Assembly (NCBI RefSeq): GCF_029028005.1
Contig: NZ_JAOTPO010000008.1
Coordinates: 124,001 to 188,000, forward strand
Length of the DNA: 64,000 nt
Reading direction: 5' to 3'
Source: Alkalihalobacterium chitinilyticum
Lineage (GTDB): Bacteria; Bacillota; Bacilli; Bacillales; Bacillaceae_F
Positions 25,671 to 33,362 of the stretch are shown in pieces. Position numbers and translations under genes: made by a program. Below the pieces are notes generated by a model. It worked only from the letters and a program-made list of their open reading frames with translations, had not been told where the DNA came from and searched no databases. Position 1 is the first letter of the stretch, and each line of letters begins with the position of its first letter.

Positions 25671-26360
25671 ATGAAAAAACTATTATTAGTTGAAGATGAA
25701 AAGGTATTAGCCAAGAACGTTGCTTTCTTTTTGAAGAAAGAAGGCTATGAAATAGATGTGGTCTATGATGGAATTGAAGGGTGGGAGTTCTTTCAAAAAA
25801 ATCATTACGATCTTCTCCTGCTCGATTGGATGATGCCAAAAAAGGATGGGTTGGACTTATGTCGGGAGGTACGCCAAGTTTCGGATGTCCCTATTATTAT
25901 GCTGACGGCGAAAAGCGAAGTCATGGATAAAGTGATTGGATTAGAAGTGGGTGCCGATGACTATCTAGTCAAACCGTTTCACCAAAGGGAACTATTAGCT
26001 AGAATTCATGCGCTTTTTCGTCGTAATGATAAGACGCATTCTCGCACCACATCTGATCGTTATGTCCGCTTTGAAAGGTTAGAATTAGATAAAGACGAGA
26101 TGGTTGTTCGTTACAAAGATGAAAGTATTCCGTTAACGGTCAATGAATTTAAGCTGTTAGATGTGATGATGAAACATCCTGGAAAGGTATTTTATCGAGA
26201 AGCGTTGTTTGAAAGAGTATGGGGTGATTCGATAGGTTTTAACGATCGAACAGTTGATGTCAATGTAAGTCGTCTAAGGAAAAAGTTAAATGAAGTGACG
26301 GGCGAAAATTACCTTCATGCCGTTCGCGGGATTGGATATCGTTTCGGGGGACATCAATGA
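25671..26360 (+). CDS. OmpR-family response regulator
   Basis: Start ATG 25671 behind GGGGGG; the upstream frame start lacks a good site. 229 residues. The receiver domain has the acidic EDE near residue 8, the phospho-acceptor in LLLDWMMPKKDG, and the conserved Thr and Lys (MLTAKSE, YLVKPF). The C-terminal winged helix has the wing VRGIGYRFGG. It overlaps the kinase start by 4 bases. It likely binds the GTAACA palindromes around the locus (inference). Confidence 0.93.
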   Translation: MKKLLLVEDEKVLAKNVAFFLKKEGYEIDVVYDGIEGWEFFQKNHYDLLLLDWMMPKKDGLDLCREVRQVSDVPIIMLTAKSEVMDKVIGLEVGADDYLVKPFHQRELLARIHALFRRNDKTHSRTTSDRYVRFERLELDKDEMVVRYKDESIPLTVNEFKLLDVMMKHPGKVFYREALFERVWGDSIGFNDRTVDVNVSRLRKKLNEVTGENYLHAVRGIGYRFGGHQ

Positions 26361-27739
26361 AATTAAAATATCAAATGTGGCTCCTATTTTCGCTTCTTTT
26401 TATTGTAATGGGAGTTGCACTTTACTATTTCATTGTACAAGCCTATGAAGAACGAGTGATCGAGGGACATAAAACGATAACGATCAATCAAGGCGCAACG
26501 ATTGTGGAAAGGCTTCAAGGCGTTTACCCTAAATTTCCCGAGAGAACGGCAGGTTATTTATCCACGTACAGTAATCGATTGGATGTTCGATTACTCTTAA
26601 TTGATTTACAAGGACAAGTGCGGTATGACAGCTACGGACAATTGGAGGCAGGAACGAAGATTAGTATACCGGTACTAAAAGAAGAAAATTCATTACCGAG
26701 GACGACGTTTCAAATAACATCTAATTACGGATATGTACAGCATACCTTGTTACCCTTGGAAGGAACTCAACCAGTGGGTACTTATTTATTAATGATTGAA
26801 GATGTCAATATATTATATGAGGACATTCAATCGTTTCAGCGTTGGACGCTTCTTGTAATCGGAACGGCTGTAATCATCTTTTTTATTTTGAGTTTTGGAA
26901 TTGCTTCTTTGTTTTCACGACCGATTTCTCAAATGATTTCCGAAATGAATAAAATTTCACATCATAACCGTTCTTTTACATTTAAATATAACCGTAAAGA
27001 TGAAATTAACGATCTATCGGTAGCGATTGAAGGAATGGTTCAACAGCTAAATCAGTACGAAAAGCGTCAAAGACAATTTTTGAGCGCATCCTCTCATGAA
27101 TTAAAAACACCGCTTGCCACGATGCAGTTGATTAGTGAAAATTTAGCGTTGGTTCGGGAAAACCCTGAAGACCATGAAGAATTTGTTGCTGATCTTATGG
27201 TTCAAATCGATAAGATGAAACAAATGGTGAATCAACTTCTTGATATGAACCGTGCCTGGGACCGATCCTTAAGGAAAGAGCCTTTGGAGGCTTCAGAAAT
27301 AAAAAAACATCTACAAAAGAACTTTCAGCATGCCTGTGAAAACAAAAGGATTAAATTAGATTTTACTCTTGAAGATGTAATGCTCCATGTTGACCATGCT
27401 AGTTTTTTTCAAGCAATCGATAACATCATTAGTAATGCGGTTCGCTATTCTCCTTCTAACACAATGATTTCAGTTACAGTGACCAAATCCGAAAAAGATA
27501 ATGTCGAACTGTCAATTGATGATGAGGGAATTGGGATATCAGAAGAAGACCTTCCCTACGTATTTGACCCTTTTTATAGGACTAGGGATGCGAGTGAATG
27601 GAGTCAGGAAGGCAGCGGTCTAGGACTTGCTTTAGTAAAACAAATCATTGAACAGCATGGTGGGACGATTACCGTTCAATCAACGAAAGGGAAAGGAACT
27701 TGCTTTCTCATCACGTTATGTAACAAAAATGTTACGTAG
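26357..27739 (+). CDS. Sensor histidine kinase
   Basis: 460 residues; ATG overlaps the regulator stop. Helix 1 at about 8-28, an extracellular sensor domain to about 165, helix 2 at about 168-190, then a HAMP-like linker (SRPISQMISEMNKISHHN). The phospho-acceptor His lies in ASSHELKTPLATMQLI. The ATPase domain has N-box NAVRYSP, DEGIGI and GSGLGLALVKQI. The sensor domain is not recognised, so the stimulus is unknown. Confidence 0.93.
   Translation: MKLKYQMWLLFSLLFIVMGVALYYFIVQAYEERVIEGHKTITINQGATIVERLQGVYPKFPERTAGYLSTYSNRLDVRLLLIDLQGQVRYDSYGQLEAGTKISIPVLKEENSLPRTTFQITSNYGYVQHTLLPLEGTQPVGTYLLMIEDVNILYEDIQSFQRWTLLVIGTAVIIFFILSFGIASLFSRPISQMISEMNKISHHNRSFTFKYNRKDEINDLSVAIEGMVQQLNQYEKRQRQFLSASSHELKTPLATMQLISENLALVRENPEDHEEFVADLMVQIDKMKQMVNQLLDMNRAWDRSLRKEPLEASEIKKHLQKNFQHACENKRIKLDFTLEDVMLHVDHASFFQAIDNIISNAVRYSPSNTMISVTVTKSEKDNVELSIDDEGIGISEEDLPYVFDPFYRTRDASEWSQEGSGLGLALVKQIIEQHGGTITVQSTKGKGTCFLITLCNKNVT
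27720..27735. promoter_or_regulatory. GTAACA palindrome (site 2)
   Basis: GTAACAAAAATGTTAC: 6-bp arms with a 4-base centre. It overlaps the end of the kinase gene and lies 69 bases before the GerMN lipoprotein start. Related to site 1 at 25130-25145. Confidence 0.45.
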
Positions 27740-27804
27740 AGACAATCATTAAGATACAAATCTATTTTATGATGAAAGTGGATAGAAAAAAAGGAGGAAT
27801 GACG

Positions 27805-28407
27805 ATGAAATGGTATTTAAAATTATTAATGGGAGTTTTCCTGCCAGCCATTATTATTACAGGGTGTGGAACTAGTGTAGAGCAACCGGTCGATCCAGAA
27901 CCAGGTGAGGAGATTAATGAAGAAAATCAAGGAAATACGGTAACAGAACATGAATTAGACCCGAAAGAACCAGAACAAGAAATAACGAAGTCAGTCGTTC
28001 TGTATTTTGCAGATAATGACCTAATGAAAAATTATCGGGTAAAAGAAGAAGTAACAGCTCCAACAGAAGAAGAAATTATTTATGCGGCCTTTGAGGCATG
28101 GATGGAAGGACCTGATCATGACCAGCTTGCCTCTCTAGTTCCTGCTGACGTTGTTGTCGAAACGATCAGCGAAGATAACGGTACAGCGTATATTAGTTTT
28201 TCACAAGAAATTCATAACGCGAATCTCGGATCTAGTGGGGAAGGGCTGTTGGTTGAACAAATCGGGCTACTATTAGAACAGTTTGGATTTGCTCAAGTAC
28301 AGATTTTAGTAGAAGGAGAAGTAAAGGAAACATTACTCGGTCATGTTTCAATTGATCAACCTTATGCAACCGGTGATTCCCAAAAAATAGAATGGGTAAA
28401 TGAGTAA
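27805..28407 (+). CDS. GerMN-domain lipoprotein
   Basis: Start ATG 27805 spaced 7 bases from AAGGAGG. 200 residues: signal peptide with lipobox ITGC (Cys21), acidic linker, then a GerMN domain (VVLYFADNDLMKNYRVKEEV, EAWMEGPDHDQLASLVPADVVVE, ISFSQEIHNANLGSSGEGLLVEQIG, VQILVEGEVKETLLGHVSID). GerMN domains occur in the spore germination protein GerM and in lipoproteins tied to cell-wall or sensor functions. Position after the kinase suggests it is part of the same signalling locus. Confidence 0.88.
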   Translation: MKWYLKLLMGVFLPAIIITGCGTSVEQPVDPEPGEEINEENQGNTVTEHELDPKEPEQEITKSVVLYFADNDLMKNYRVKEEVTAPTEEEIIYAAFEAWMEGPDHDQLASLVPADVVVETISEDNGTAYISFSQEIHNANLGSSGEGLLVEQIGLLLEQFGFAQVQILVEGEVKETLLGHVSIDQPYATGDSQKIEWVNE

Positions 28408-28469
28408 TAAAAATACCTGAAGAAGCTTTAGGACGGTTGAGTACAGTCTCTCTGCCTCTATAAACAGTT

Positions 28470-28508
28470 GAAACACACCAATTTGGACAATCATTGGTGT
28501 GTTTTTTA
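28470..28508. terminator. Terminator, duplicate of the one at 24820
   Basis: ACACACCAATTTGGACAATC then ATTGGTGTGT and TTTTTT. It ends the GerMN gene and may also serve the convergent minus-strand gene. Confidence 0.85.
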
Positions 28509-28544
28509 TGACCTATAATGGCTGAATTCTGTGATAGAAGGTTT

Positions 28545-28700
28545 CTATTTTCGCATGGCTCCTGCTTCACGAGCAGTCATTGCCCCTTGGCCTTGGCTTA
28601 CATCTTTTTCGATTTCTTGTTTTACTTTTTGCGGATCCTTTCCAGCAAAATTTGGTTTCATCATAGGATCCAATTTTTCATTCGGATTTTGATATGGCAT
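28545..28700 (-). CDS. 51-residue hydrophilic protein, possibly spore-related
   Basis: ATG at 28700 behind GGAGGG. The product begins MPYQNPNEKLDPMMKPNF and ends GQGAMTAREAGAMRK. Its size, hydrophilicity and Gly/Ala/Arg-rich end recall small acid-soluble spore proteins, but the usual SASP signature is absent, so no name is given. It follows the 78-residue gene by 12 bases on the same strand. A truncated second copy lies at 24897-24992. Confidence 0.75.
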   Translation of the reverse strand: MPYQNPNEKLDPMMKPNFAGKDPQKVKQEIEKDVSQGQGAMTAREAGAMRK

Positions 28701-28712
28701 ACAAGTCCCTCC

Positions 28713-28949
28713 TTATTCCAGTTCACCCTTGGGTTTCGTAAAGATTTTTCCATTATTTAACTCGACCCATTCTATTTTTTCAGCGGCTTCTTCATCGTTT
28801 CCGTATTTTTCCGTGAAAGCTTCCTTCGTTTCAAAAACTTCCATTACACCATCATCTAGAAATGTGAGCATTCGATATGTATTTAACCCGAAAAAATCAG
28901 AAACGGCTATTAATTCACCGATATCGATTTTGTTAGAAAAATTATTCAT
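28713..28949 (-). CDS. Small uncharacterised protein
   Basis: ATG behind AAAGGAGAGG. 78 residues, soluble and acidic, with YRMLTFLDDGVMEVFETKEAFTEKYG and WVELNNGKIFTKPKGELE; a compact beta-rich fold is likely. No family recognised. Forms a two-gene operon with the 51-residue gene. Confidence 0.68.
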   Translation of the reverse strand: MNNFSNKIDIGELIAVSDFFGLNTYRMLTFLDDGVMEVFETKEAFTEKYGNDEEAAEKIEWVELNNGKIFTKPKGELE

Positions 28950-29195
28950 GAGTTCCTCTCCTTTGGTTAGAAGGGATGTGTTCTTGAACTTAGGTTATAC
29001 AAAATGCTTTTTTACATTCGATACATCTTGAAGACAACAACAAAACCCTCACTTTCCTATTCGGATTAAATGTTGGGGGATGCCCTACTATGTTACTAAG
29101 TTAAGGAAGTGGGGATACAACCTGCTTCTATTTGCTTAATATAAGCTCCCAATGATTAAGCGTTACATATTGTATGTTAAAAAGGAGGGAATTGA

Positions 29196-29411
29196 ATGAA
29201 TTGGCAACATAAAATAGGCTATTTGTTAGGGCAGCCAGTAGGAATTTCGTTTATTGATGGTACAGGAACTTCAGGAGTCCTCTTTGATGCATATGGTGGC
29301 AGCTTGTACGTTATGGAGTATTTATATCATTCACAATTTGCGATGAAGCATTATAACTACAACACTATTCAAGATATCCATCCTTTTCCAAGTTGTTATA
29401 ATCAGCGCTAA
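29196..29411 (+). CDS. Small uncharacterised protein
   Basis: ATG behind AAAAAGGAGGG. 71 residues; GYLLGQPVGISFIDGTGTSGVLFDAYGGSLYVMEYLYHSQFAMKHY suggests a small SH3-like beta barrel, as in short spore or phage-related proteins. No named family. Confidence 0.65.
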   Translation: MNWQHKIGYLLGQPVGISFIDGTGTSGVLFDAYGGSLYVMEYLYHSQFAMKHYNYNTIQDIHPFPSCYNQR

Positions 29412-29481
29412 AACCCTCACGTAGTACATTTTTCGTTCTGGATCAATCCCAGAACCCTCGCCTTTCTTCTTATTCTTCCAC

Positions 29482-29514
29482 GATACAAAAATTTATTACA
29501 AAAATTTTTGTATC
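29482..29514. other. 13-bp AT-rich hairpin
   Basis: GATACAAAAATTT pairs perfectly with AAATTTTTGTATC. Together with GTTCTGG/CCAGAAC at about 29434-29454 it separates the 71-residue gene from the DUF1659 gene. It may terminate transcription or mark an insertion scar. Confidence 0.5.
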
Positions 29515-29571
29515 CACTTCACCGTTTTCATTCGAATCTCCATATATATATAGTGAAAGGAGGTGACAAGG

Positions 29572-29778
29572 ATGCTTTCAAATTCACGATTAGTTATTGT
29601 GTTTGAGTCGGGTTACAACCAAATTGGTGAACCGATCTTAAAAACGAAGAGCTTCAATAACATCAAGACCGGTGCGACGAACGAACAGTTAAAAGCTGTT
29701 GCCGATGCGTTAATTCCGCTTCAAGGCTGGATGCCTTACAAAGTGGACCGTGCCAACACATACTCGCTTGATCTTTAA
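29572..29778 (+). CDS. DUF1659 family small protein
   Basis: Start ATG 29572 spaced 6 bases from AAAGGAGGTGA. 68 residues: LSNSRLVIVFESGYNQIGEPILKTKSF...ATNEQLKAVADALIPLQ matches DUF1659. In Bacillus it is normally followed by DUF2922 and YvrJ proteins, as here. Role unknown. Confidence 0.88.
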   Translation: MLSNSRLVIVFESGYNQIGEPILKTKSFNNIKTGATNEQLKAVADALIPLQGWMPYKVDRANTYSLDL

Positions 29779-29817
29779 TTGGATGTACTAACTAGTGAAT
29801 AGAGAGGAGGGAAAGAG

Positions 29818-30033
29818 ATGACGAAAAAACTGGAATTAGTCTTTGAAAACGAATTTGCAAAAAACGTTACGATTTCATTGGACAACCCTGTTTATCCAGT
29901 GGACCCCGCTGCGATTAGTGAAGCGATGGATGAGATTATCGCACAAAATGCGTTTACATCATCTGGCGGTAATCTGGTATCGAAAAAAAGTGCGCGTGTC
30001 GTCGATCGCACAGTTGAAACGATTGAGTTTTAA
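29818..30033 (+). CDS. DUF2922 family small protein
   Basis: ATG behind GAGGAGGGAAAG. 71 residues: KLELVFENEFAKNVTISLDNPVYPVDPAAISEAMDEIIAQNAF is the DUF2922 pattern. It and the DUF1659 protein have similar folds (long antiparallel strands and one helix) and may pair with each other. Operon with its neighbours, although a terminator-like hairpin (30053-30082) and a repeat separate it from yvrJ. Confidence 0.88.
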   Translation: MTKKLELVFENEFAKNVTISLDNPVYPVDPAAISEAMDEIIAQNAFTSSGGNLVSKKSARVVDRTVETIEF

Positions 30034-30052
30034 TTGATGATGGATCCGGAGG

Positions 30053-30082
30053 GAGGAGGCTTTGCCTCTTCCTTTTTATAAT
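30053..30082 (+). terminator. Intrinsic terminator
   Basis: GGAGGAGGC pairs with GCCTCTTCC around TTT, followed by TTTTTATAA. It ends the DUF1659-DUF2922 pair. Confidence 0.75.
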
Positions 30083-30089
30083 TTGAAGG

Positions 30090-30330
30090 TGTTTAGCTCC
30101 AGACGCCAACGGTTTGAGGTCGCATCGGTCTAGCAAGCATCCCTAAAGAGCAAGACACTTATAGTTGGTCCAGCGCTTGTAGCCGATAAACAGTACTCCG
30201 CTTTTAGATCGTTTAGCTTCAGCGCCAAGCGACAAGTGAGTCTCAGCTAATTCCTTTTGAAAAGTAAAAATCAGCTCACTAGCTTTCATCGTTTTTCTAA
30301 TCTTATATTGCGGCAGGCTCAAACCGTAAT
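30090..30330. repeat. Bacillaceae-type intergenic repeat inserted before yvrJ
   Basis: Begins GTTTAGCTCCAGACGCCAAC and contains GTTTAGCTTCAGCGCCAAGC (near 30206), the sort of scattered intergenic repeat I have seen in many Bacillus genomes. Its right part (TCACTAGCTTTCATCG, TCTTATATTGCGGC, GGCTCAAACC at 30272-30326) resembles 20329-20385 (TCACTAGCTT, AATCTCATACGGCGGGCTAA). It contains no gene. Confidence 0.6.
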
Positions 30331-30377
30331 TCATTATGAACGCTTGCGTTTACTTAAAAAGAAAGGAGGTTCTAACG

Positions 30378-30557
30378 ATGGAAATGTGGCTTCCGCTTTT
30401 GAGTGAGTTCGGTTTCCCTGTTATGGTGACCCTCTACTTGCTGCATCGCGTCGAAAAAAAGCTAGACGTGGTCAACCAGTCGATCCAACGACTACCAGAA
30501 AGCTTAGCACCTATCCAGTATTACCGAAGCGCGGATCAAAAGAAGAGTAGTGTGTAA
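30378..30557 (+). CDS. yvrJ: YvrJ-family small membrane protein
   Basis: Start ATG 30378 behind AAAGGAGG; the frame extends upstream into the repeat without a ribosome site. 59 residues: MEMWLPLLSEFGFPVMVTLYLLHRVEKKLD is the YvrJ signature, one membrane helix and a short charged tail. It completes the DUF1659/DUF2922/YvrJ set common in Bacilli; function unknown. The symbol follows the B. subtilis family name. Confidence 0.85.
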   Translation: MEMWLPLLSEFGFPVMVTLYLLHRVEKKLDVVNQSIQRLPESLAPIQYYRSADQKKSSV

Positions 30558-30609
30558 AAAAGTAATAGCTTCAGTTTTGGAAGAAAGTCCAGCAATAGCA
30601 ATAGAAAAA

Positions 30610-30643
30610 GCGTACAAATTTGTTATGAATTTGTACGCTTTTT
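30610..30643 (+). terminator. Intrinsic terminator
   Basis: AAAAGCGTACAAATT pairs with AATTTGTACGCTTTTT. Confidence 0.9.
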
Positions 30644-30827
30644 ATTATTACATCAATGTTTTATGAGAATTTATGGAATTTAATGTTAAAATAAACATAA
30701 GAAATCGGTATTCAACTAACGAAGCAGGTTGCTTTAACAAAAAAATTAAAAAATTTACTTTTTATTGAAATAATGAATTTATAATTGAAGTCCATAATTT
30801 GGGAATAGTCGGAAGTGAGGGTTAAAT

Positions 30828-30950
30828 ATGCTTTGGTTAATTTTACTTATACCTCTTTATTATGTCGTTAGAAAGGTACATAAATTAGAGGATGAATTGA
30901 GAGAGGTAAGGCAAGAACTGGATAAATACAGAAAGAATACATCGAATTAA
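30828..30950 (+). CDS. 40-residue membrane peptide with charged coil
   Basis: ATG behind GTGAGG. The product is one helix (MLWLILLIPLYYVV) followed by a charged coiled-coil tail (KLEDELREVRQELDKYRK). No family. Its plan matches the proteins at 2574-2786 and 32972-33088. Confidence 0.6.
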   Translation: MLWLILLIPLYYVVRKVHKLEDELREVRQELDKYRKNTSN

Positions 30951-31129
30951 GATATTACATTAAAAGTGTGCCTTCTTGAAGTAACAGATAGTAGTTTAGG
31001 GGCTGTTTATTTTACAGTTCATACGATTGTTGAAGTAACGAGCAGGATAGTTGAAGAAAGAATTGGAACTTATTTGTTTTTCTAATGGTAAGATTAGGTT
31101 GATTAACTGTTAATAGGGGGAGTTTTCAT

Positions 31130-31546
31130 ATGGATAAATATAAATTAATTTTATTTGATTTAGACGGAACACTTTCAGACCCAAAGGTAGGAATAACTAA
31201 ATCCGTTCAATATGCGTTACATAAAATGGACATTGTTGAGCCTGATATTGATAAACTAGAATGTTTTATTGGACCGCCATTACAAGTGTCATTAGCTGAA
31301 TATTATAATTTTGATGAGACAAATACACAAAAAGCAATAGATTTTTATAGGGAGAGGTTTAAGGAAAAAGGAATGTTTGAAAATAAGTTATATTCAAATA
31401 TTCCCTTGTTATTAAAATCGTTAAAAGAACAAGGAGTTACTTATGGGTATGGTTCATTTGAAGAATTAAGTCATTCTAACCCTACTTATATTGTCAATAA
31501 TGTTGACCAATTAAAAGATATTCTGATGGGGAGCGAAGTGAAATAA
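31130..31546 (+). pseudogene. HAD phosphatase (phosphoglycolate phosphatase-like) with internal deletion
   Basis: ATG behind GGGGGAG. The N-terminus is a standard HAD start (LILFDLDGTLSDPKVGITKS) with both nucleophile-region Asp residues. After LLLKSLKEQG it jumps straight to VTYGYGSFEELSHSNPTYIV, which is the C-terminal end of such enzymes. The ~80 residues holding motifs II and III (Ser/Thr, Lys) and most of motif IV are missing while the frame is kept. At 138 residues against about 220, it should be inactive. A second remnant with loss in the same place is at 53439-53587. Confidence 0.82.
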
Positions 31547-31651
31547 ATAGTATTTACTTCCTCAACTAACGGATGGTTTAGTTGAGGAGCTGTTAAAATG
31601 CCAGGTTCTATTGCTTTTGATAAAAACGAGAGAGTGTAACAGGAGATATGA

Positions 31652-31858
31652 ATGAGAAATAACTTAGCTATTTTTTGTTTATTATGTATTGTTTTTACAA
31701 TGGTGGGTTGTGAGGGGTCAGTCGTTGTGAATAACAAAAATATTAATAATTTGAGTGAAGAATTGAGTATAGAAAATATTGAAATGTTAAGGTTTTACCA
31801 AGATAAAAAGGATACGGATTTTACCGAAGAGAACGGAAGCTCAATGAAAACGCGATAG
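31652..31858 (+). CDS. Short lipoprotein
   Basis: ATG behind ACAGGAG. 68 residues: lipobox MVGC (Cys20) and a short polar mature part. No family. It may be a real peptide lipoprotein or a truncated one. A hairpin (GCGATAGC/GCTGTCGC, 31851-31876) follows. Confidence 0.5.
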   Translation: MRNNLAIFCLLCIVFTMVGCEGSVVVNNKNINNLSEELSIENIEMLRFYQDKKDTDFTEENGSSMKTR

Positions 31859-32011
31859 CACACCAGGGCTGTCGCTTCTTCAATTTTGAAGCAGAATACT
31901 AGAATAAGATTTTCTAAAAGCGAGGTATAGATACTAATTTTTGAACTTAATGAATGTGCGTTGTTACTCTAATAAAAGCAAAAATAAAAATCTCGAATTA
32001 GGGGTGTATTT

Positions 32012-32195
32012 ATGAGGTTTGATGAGTTTACAATTGGACAGGTATCCAGGTGATGAAATGTATACTGTTGCTCAGGTTTTTGATAAGACAACAAAAAAAG
32101 CAGAGTTCGGAGTCATTACTTTATTATTTTCTACTTATAATCATAAAGAAGAAAAAGTTTTTGAAGGTGATTTATCGGTATTGATTAAGCGATGA
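32012..32195 (+). pseudogene. MaoC-like acyl dehydratase remnant (internal deletion, frameshift)
   Basis: The first codons MRFDEFTIGQ are the usual start of MaoC-like hydratases. A stop follows at once. In another frame the C-terminal part YPGDEMYTVAQVFDKTTKKA and on to EKVFEGDLSVLIKR continues to 32195. The hot-dog catalytic stretch (Asp/His) between them is gone. Same decay pattern as the HAD remnant just upstream. Confidence 0.7.
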
Positions 32196-32301
32196 GAAGC
32201 TATTAATAGTTCGCGGAATTATCTACAAATAACTCCTATCACGAATTATTTGATAGAGTTATTTTAGTTTTGATATTAGATTGTTTCTTATTAATAACCG
32301 G

Positions 32302-32335
32302 TGCGATAGCTAATAAAGGCTATCGTTGTTTTTCA
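32302..32335 (+). terminator. Intrinsic terminator
   Basis: GCGATAGC pairs with GCTATCGT around TAATAAAG, followed by TGTTTTTC. Confidence 0.75.
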
Positions 32336-32448
32336 AACGACCAGTTTTCTTCAAAAAAGTGAATGGATTTCTTTTCCCGAAAAAAGAGATTGATATTAAA
32401 GTTGAAATAATATTTACAAGAAATAAACATATTTGATGGGGGATCGAG

Positions 32449-32895
32449 ATGAAACATCTAACTATGGTTTCAATATTTATAATGATTATGATACTGACTG
32501 CCTGTTCAAACGAAGAAGTGAATAACTATGAATACACGTTTATAGGAGAAGGGGAGTCTTGGGAAGCTGAATATCTTTATGAGGGAACAGAAGTGTGGGG
32601 CGAGGAAGAAGGCGTAATCACATATTCTAATGAAGATAGCTATGTATTCACAATAACTTTCAAGGGTTCAAAAGAAGAATTTCAATCTATTGAAAAACTA
32701 GCATTTTCTTATGATGCAAGAGCAGGAAACGGTAGTAAAGTTATGGAGTTTAAAGAACCGCCTAATGATATTATGTTCACAATGAGTGGTGGCAGCACGG
32801 GGGCAAAAGTACAAGAGGATGAGATTATAAAAGTTATTGTAAACTGGGATGATTTTGAAGAGTCATTTGAATTGATCAATCAAGAGAAATATTAA
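32449..32895 (+). CDS. Uncharacterised lipoprotein
   Basis: ATG behind GGGGGATCG. 148 residues: signal peptide with lipobox LTAC (Cys19), then a beta-rich mature domain (YEYTFIGEGESWEAEYLYEGTE, FTITFKGSKEEFQSI, IIKVIVNWDDFEESFEL). This resembles small exported proteins of unknown function in Bacillus. Monocistronic. Confidence 0.72.
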   Translation: MKHLTMVSIFIMIMILTACSNEEVNNYEYTFIGEGESWEAEYLYEGTEVWGEEEGVITYSNEDSYVFTITFKGSKEEFQSIEKLAFSYDARAGNGSKVMEFKEPPNDIMFTMSGGSTGAKVQEDEIIKVIVNWDDFEESFELINQEKY

Positions 32896-32971
32896 TACAG
32901 CTTCTATTTCAACTACTGTTGTTGAAGTGGTTAAGTAGATTAGTGAAAGTTTCTAAAAAGGAGGAGTTGAT

Positions 32972-33088
32972 TTGGGAGTTTTAGAGATCTTAGGTTTTTC
33001 AATTGCAGCAGGTTCGTTATCTATAGCGGTAATATCAATGGGGAAAGTTGAGAAACTAGAAAAGAGATTAAAAGAATTAGAAGATAAA
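32972..33088 (+). CDS. 38-residue membrane peptide
   Basis: TTG start behind AAAAAGGAGGAG. One helix (LGFSIAAGSLSIAVISMG) then KVEKLEKEIKRIRR. One base less in the AAAAA run at 33060-33064 would extend the tail as a coiled coil to 33104, so the annotated end may reflect a frameshift or an assembly error in that run. Confidence 0.5.
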
Positions 33089-33125
33089 ATAAATGAAAAA
33101 TAAATATTAGTATTAACTAAAGGAC

Positions 33126-33153
33126 GGCGCTCTTACCAAGGGGCGTTTTTTCT
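33126..33153 (+). terminator. Intrinsic terminator
   Basis: CGCTCTT pairs with AAGGGGCG (G-U pairs included), followed by TTTTTTC. Confidence 0.65.
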
Positions 33154-33362
33154 ACGTCAGTAAAAAGAAATTAAGGTTAGTAATAAAATATCTACTAAAT
33201 ATTTAGGTGTAGGCATTTTTGTCGATAATTAATGTGGTCTCTCTATTTATTAGACATAATGACGAACAATTTAGTAGTGACATGTTATACTTAAATAGTC
33301 CGAATAATGAATAAATACAAATGAAGTTCGGAAAATACCAAATGATTGAGGAGGAAGACAAG

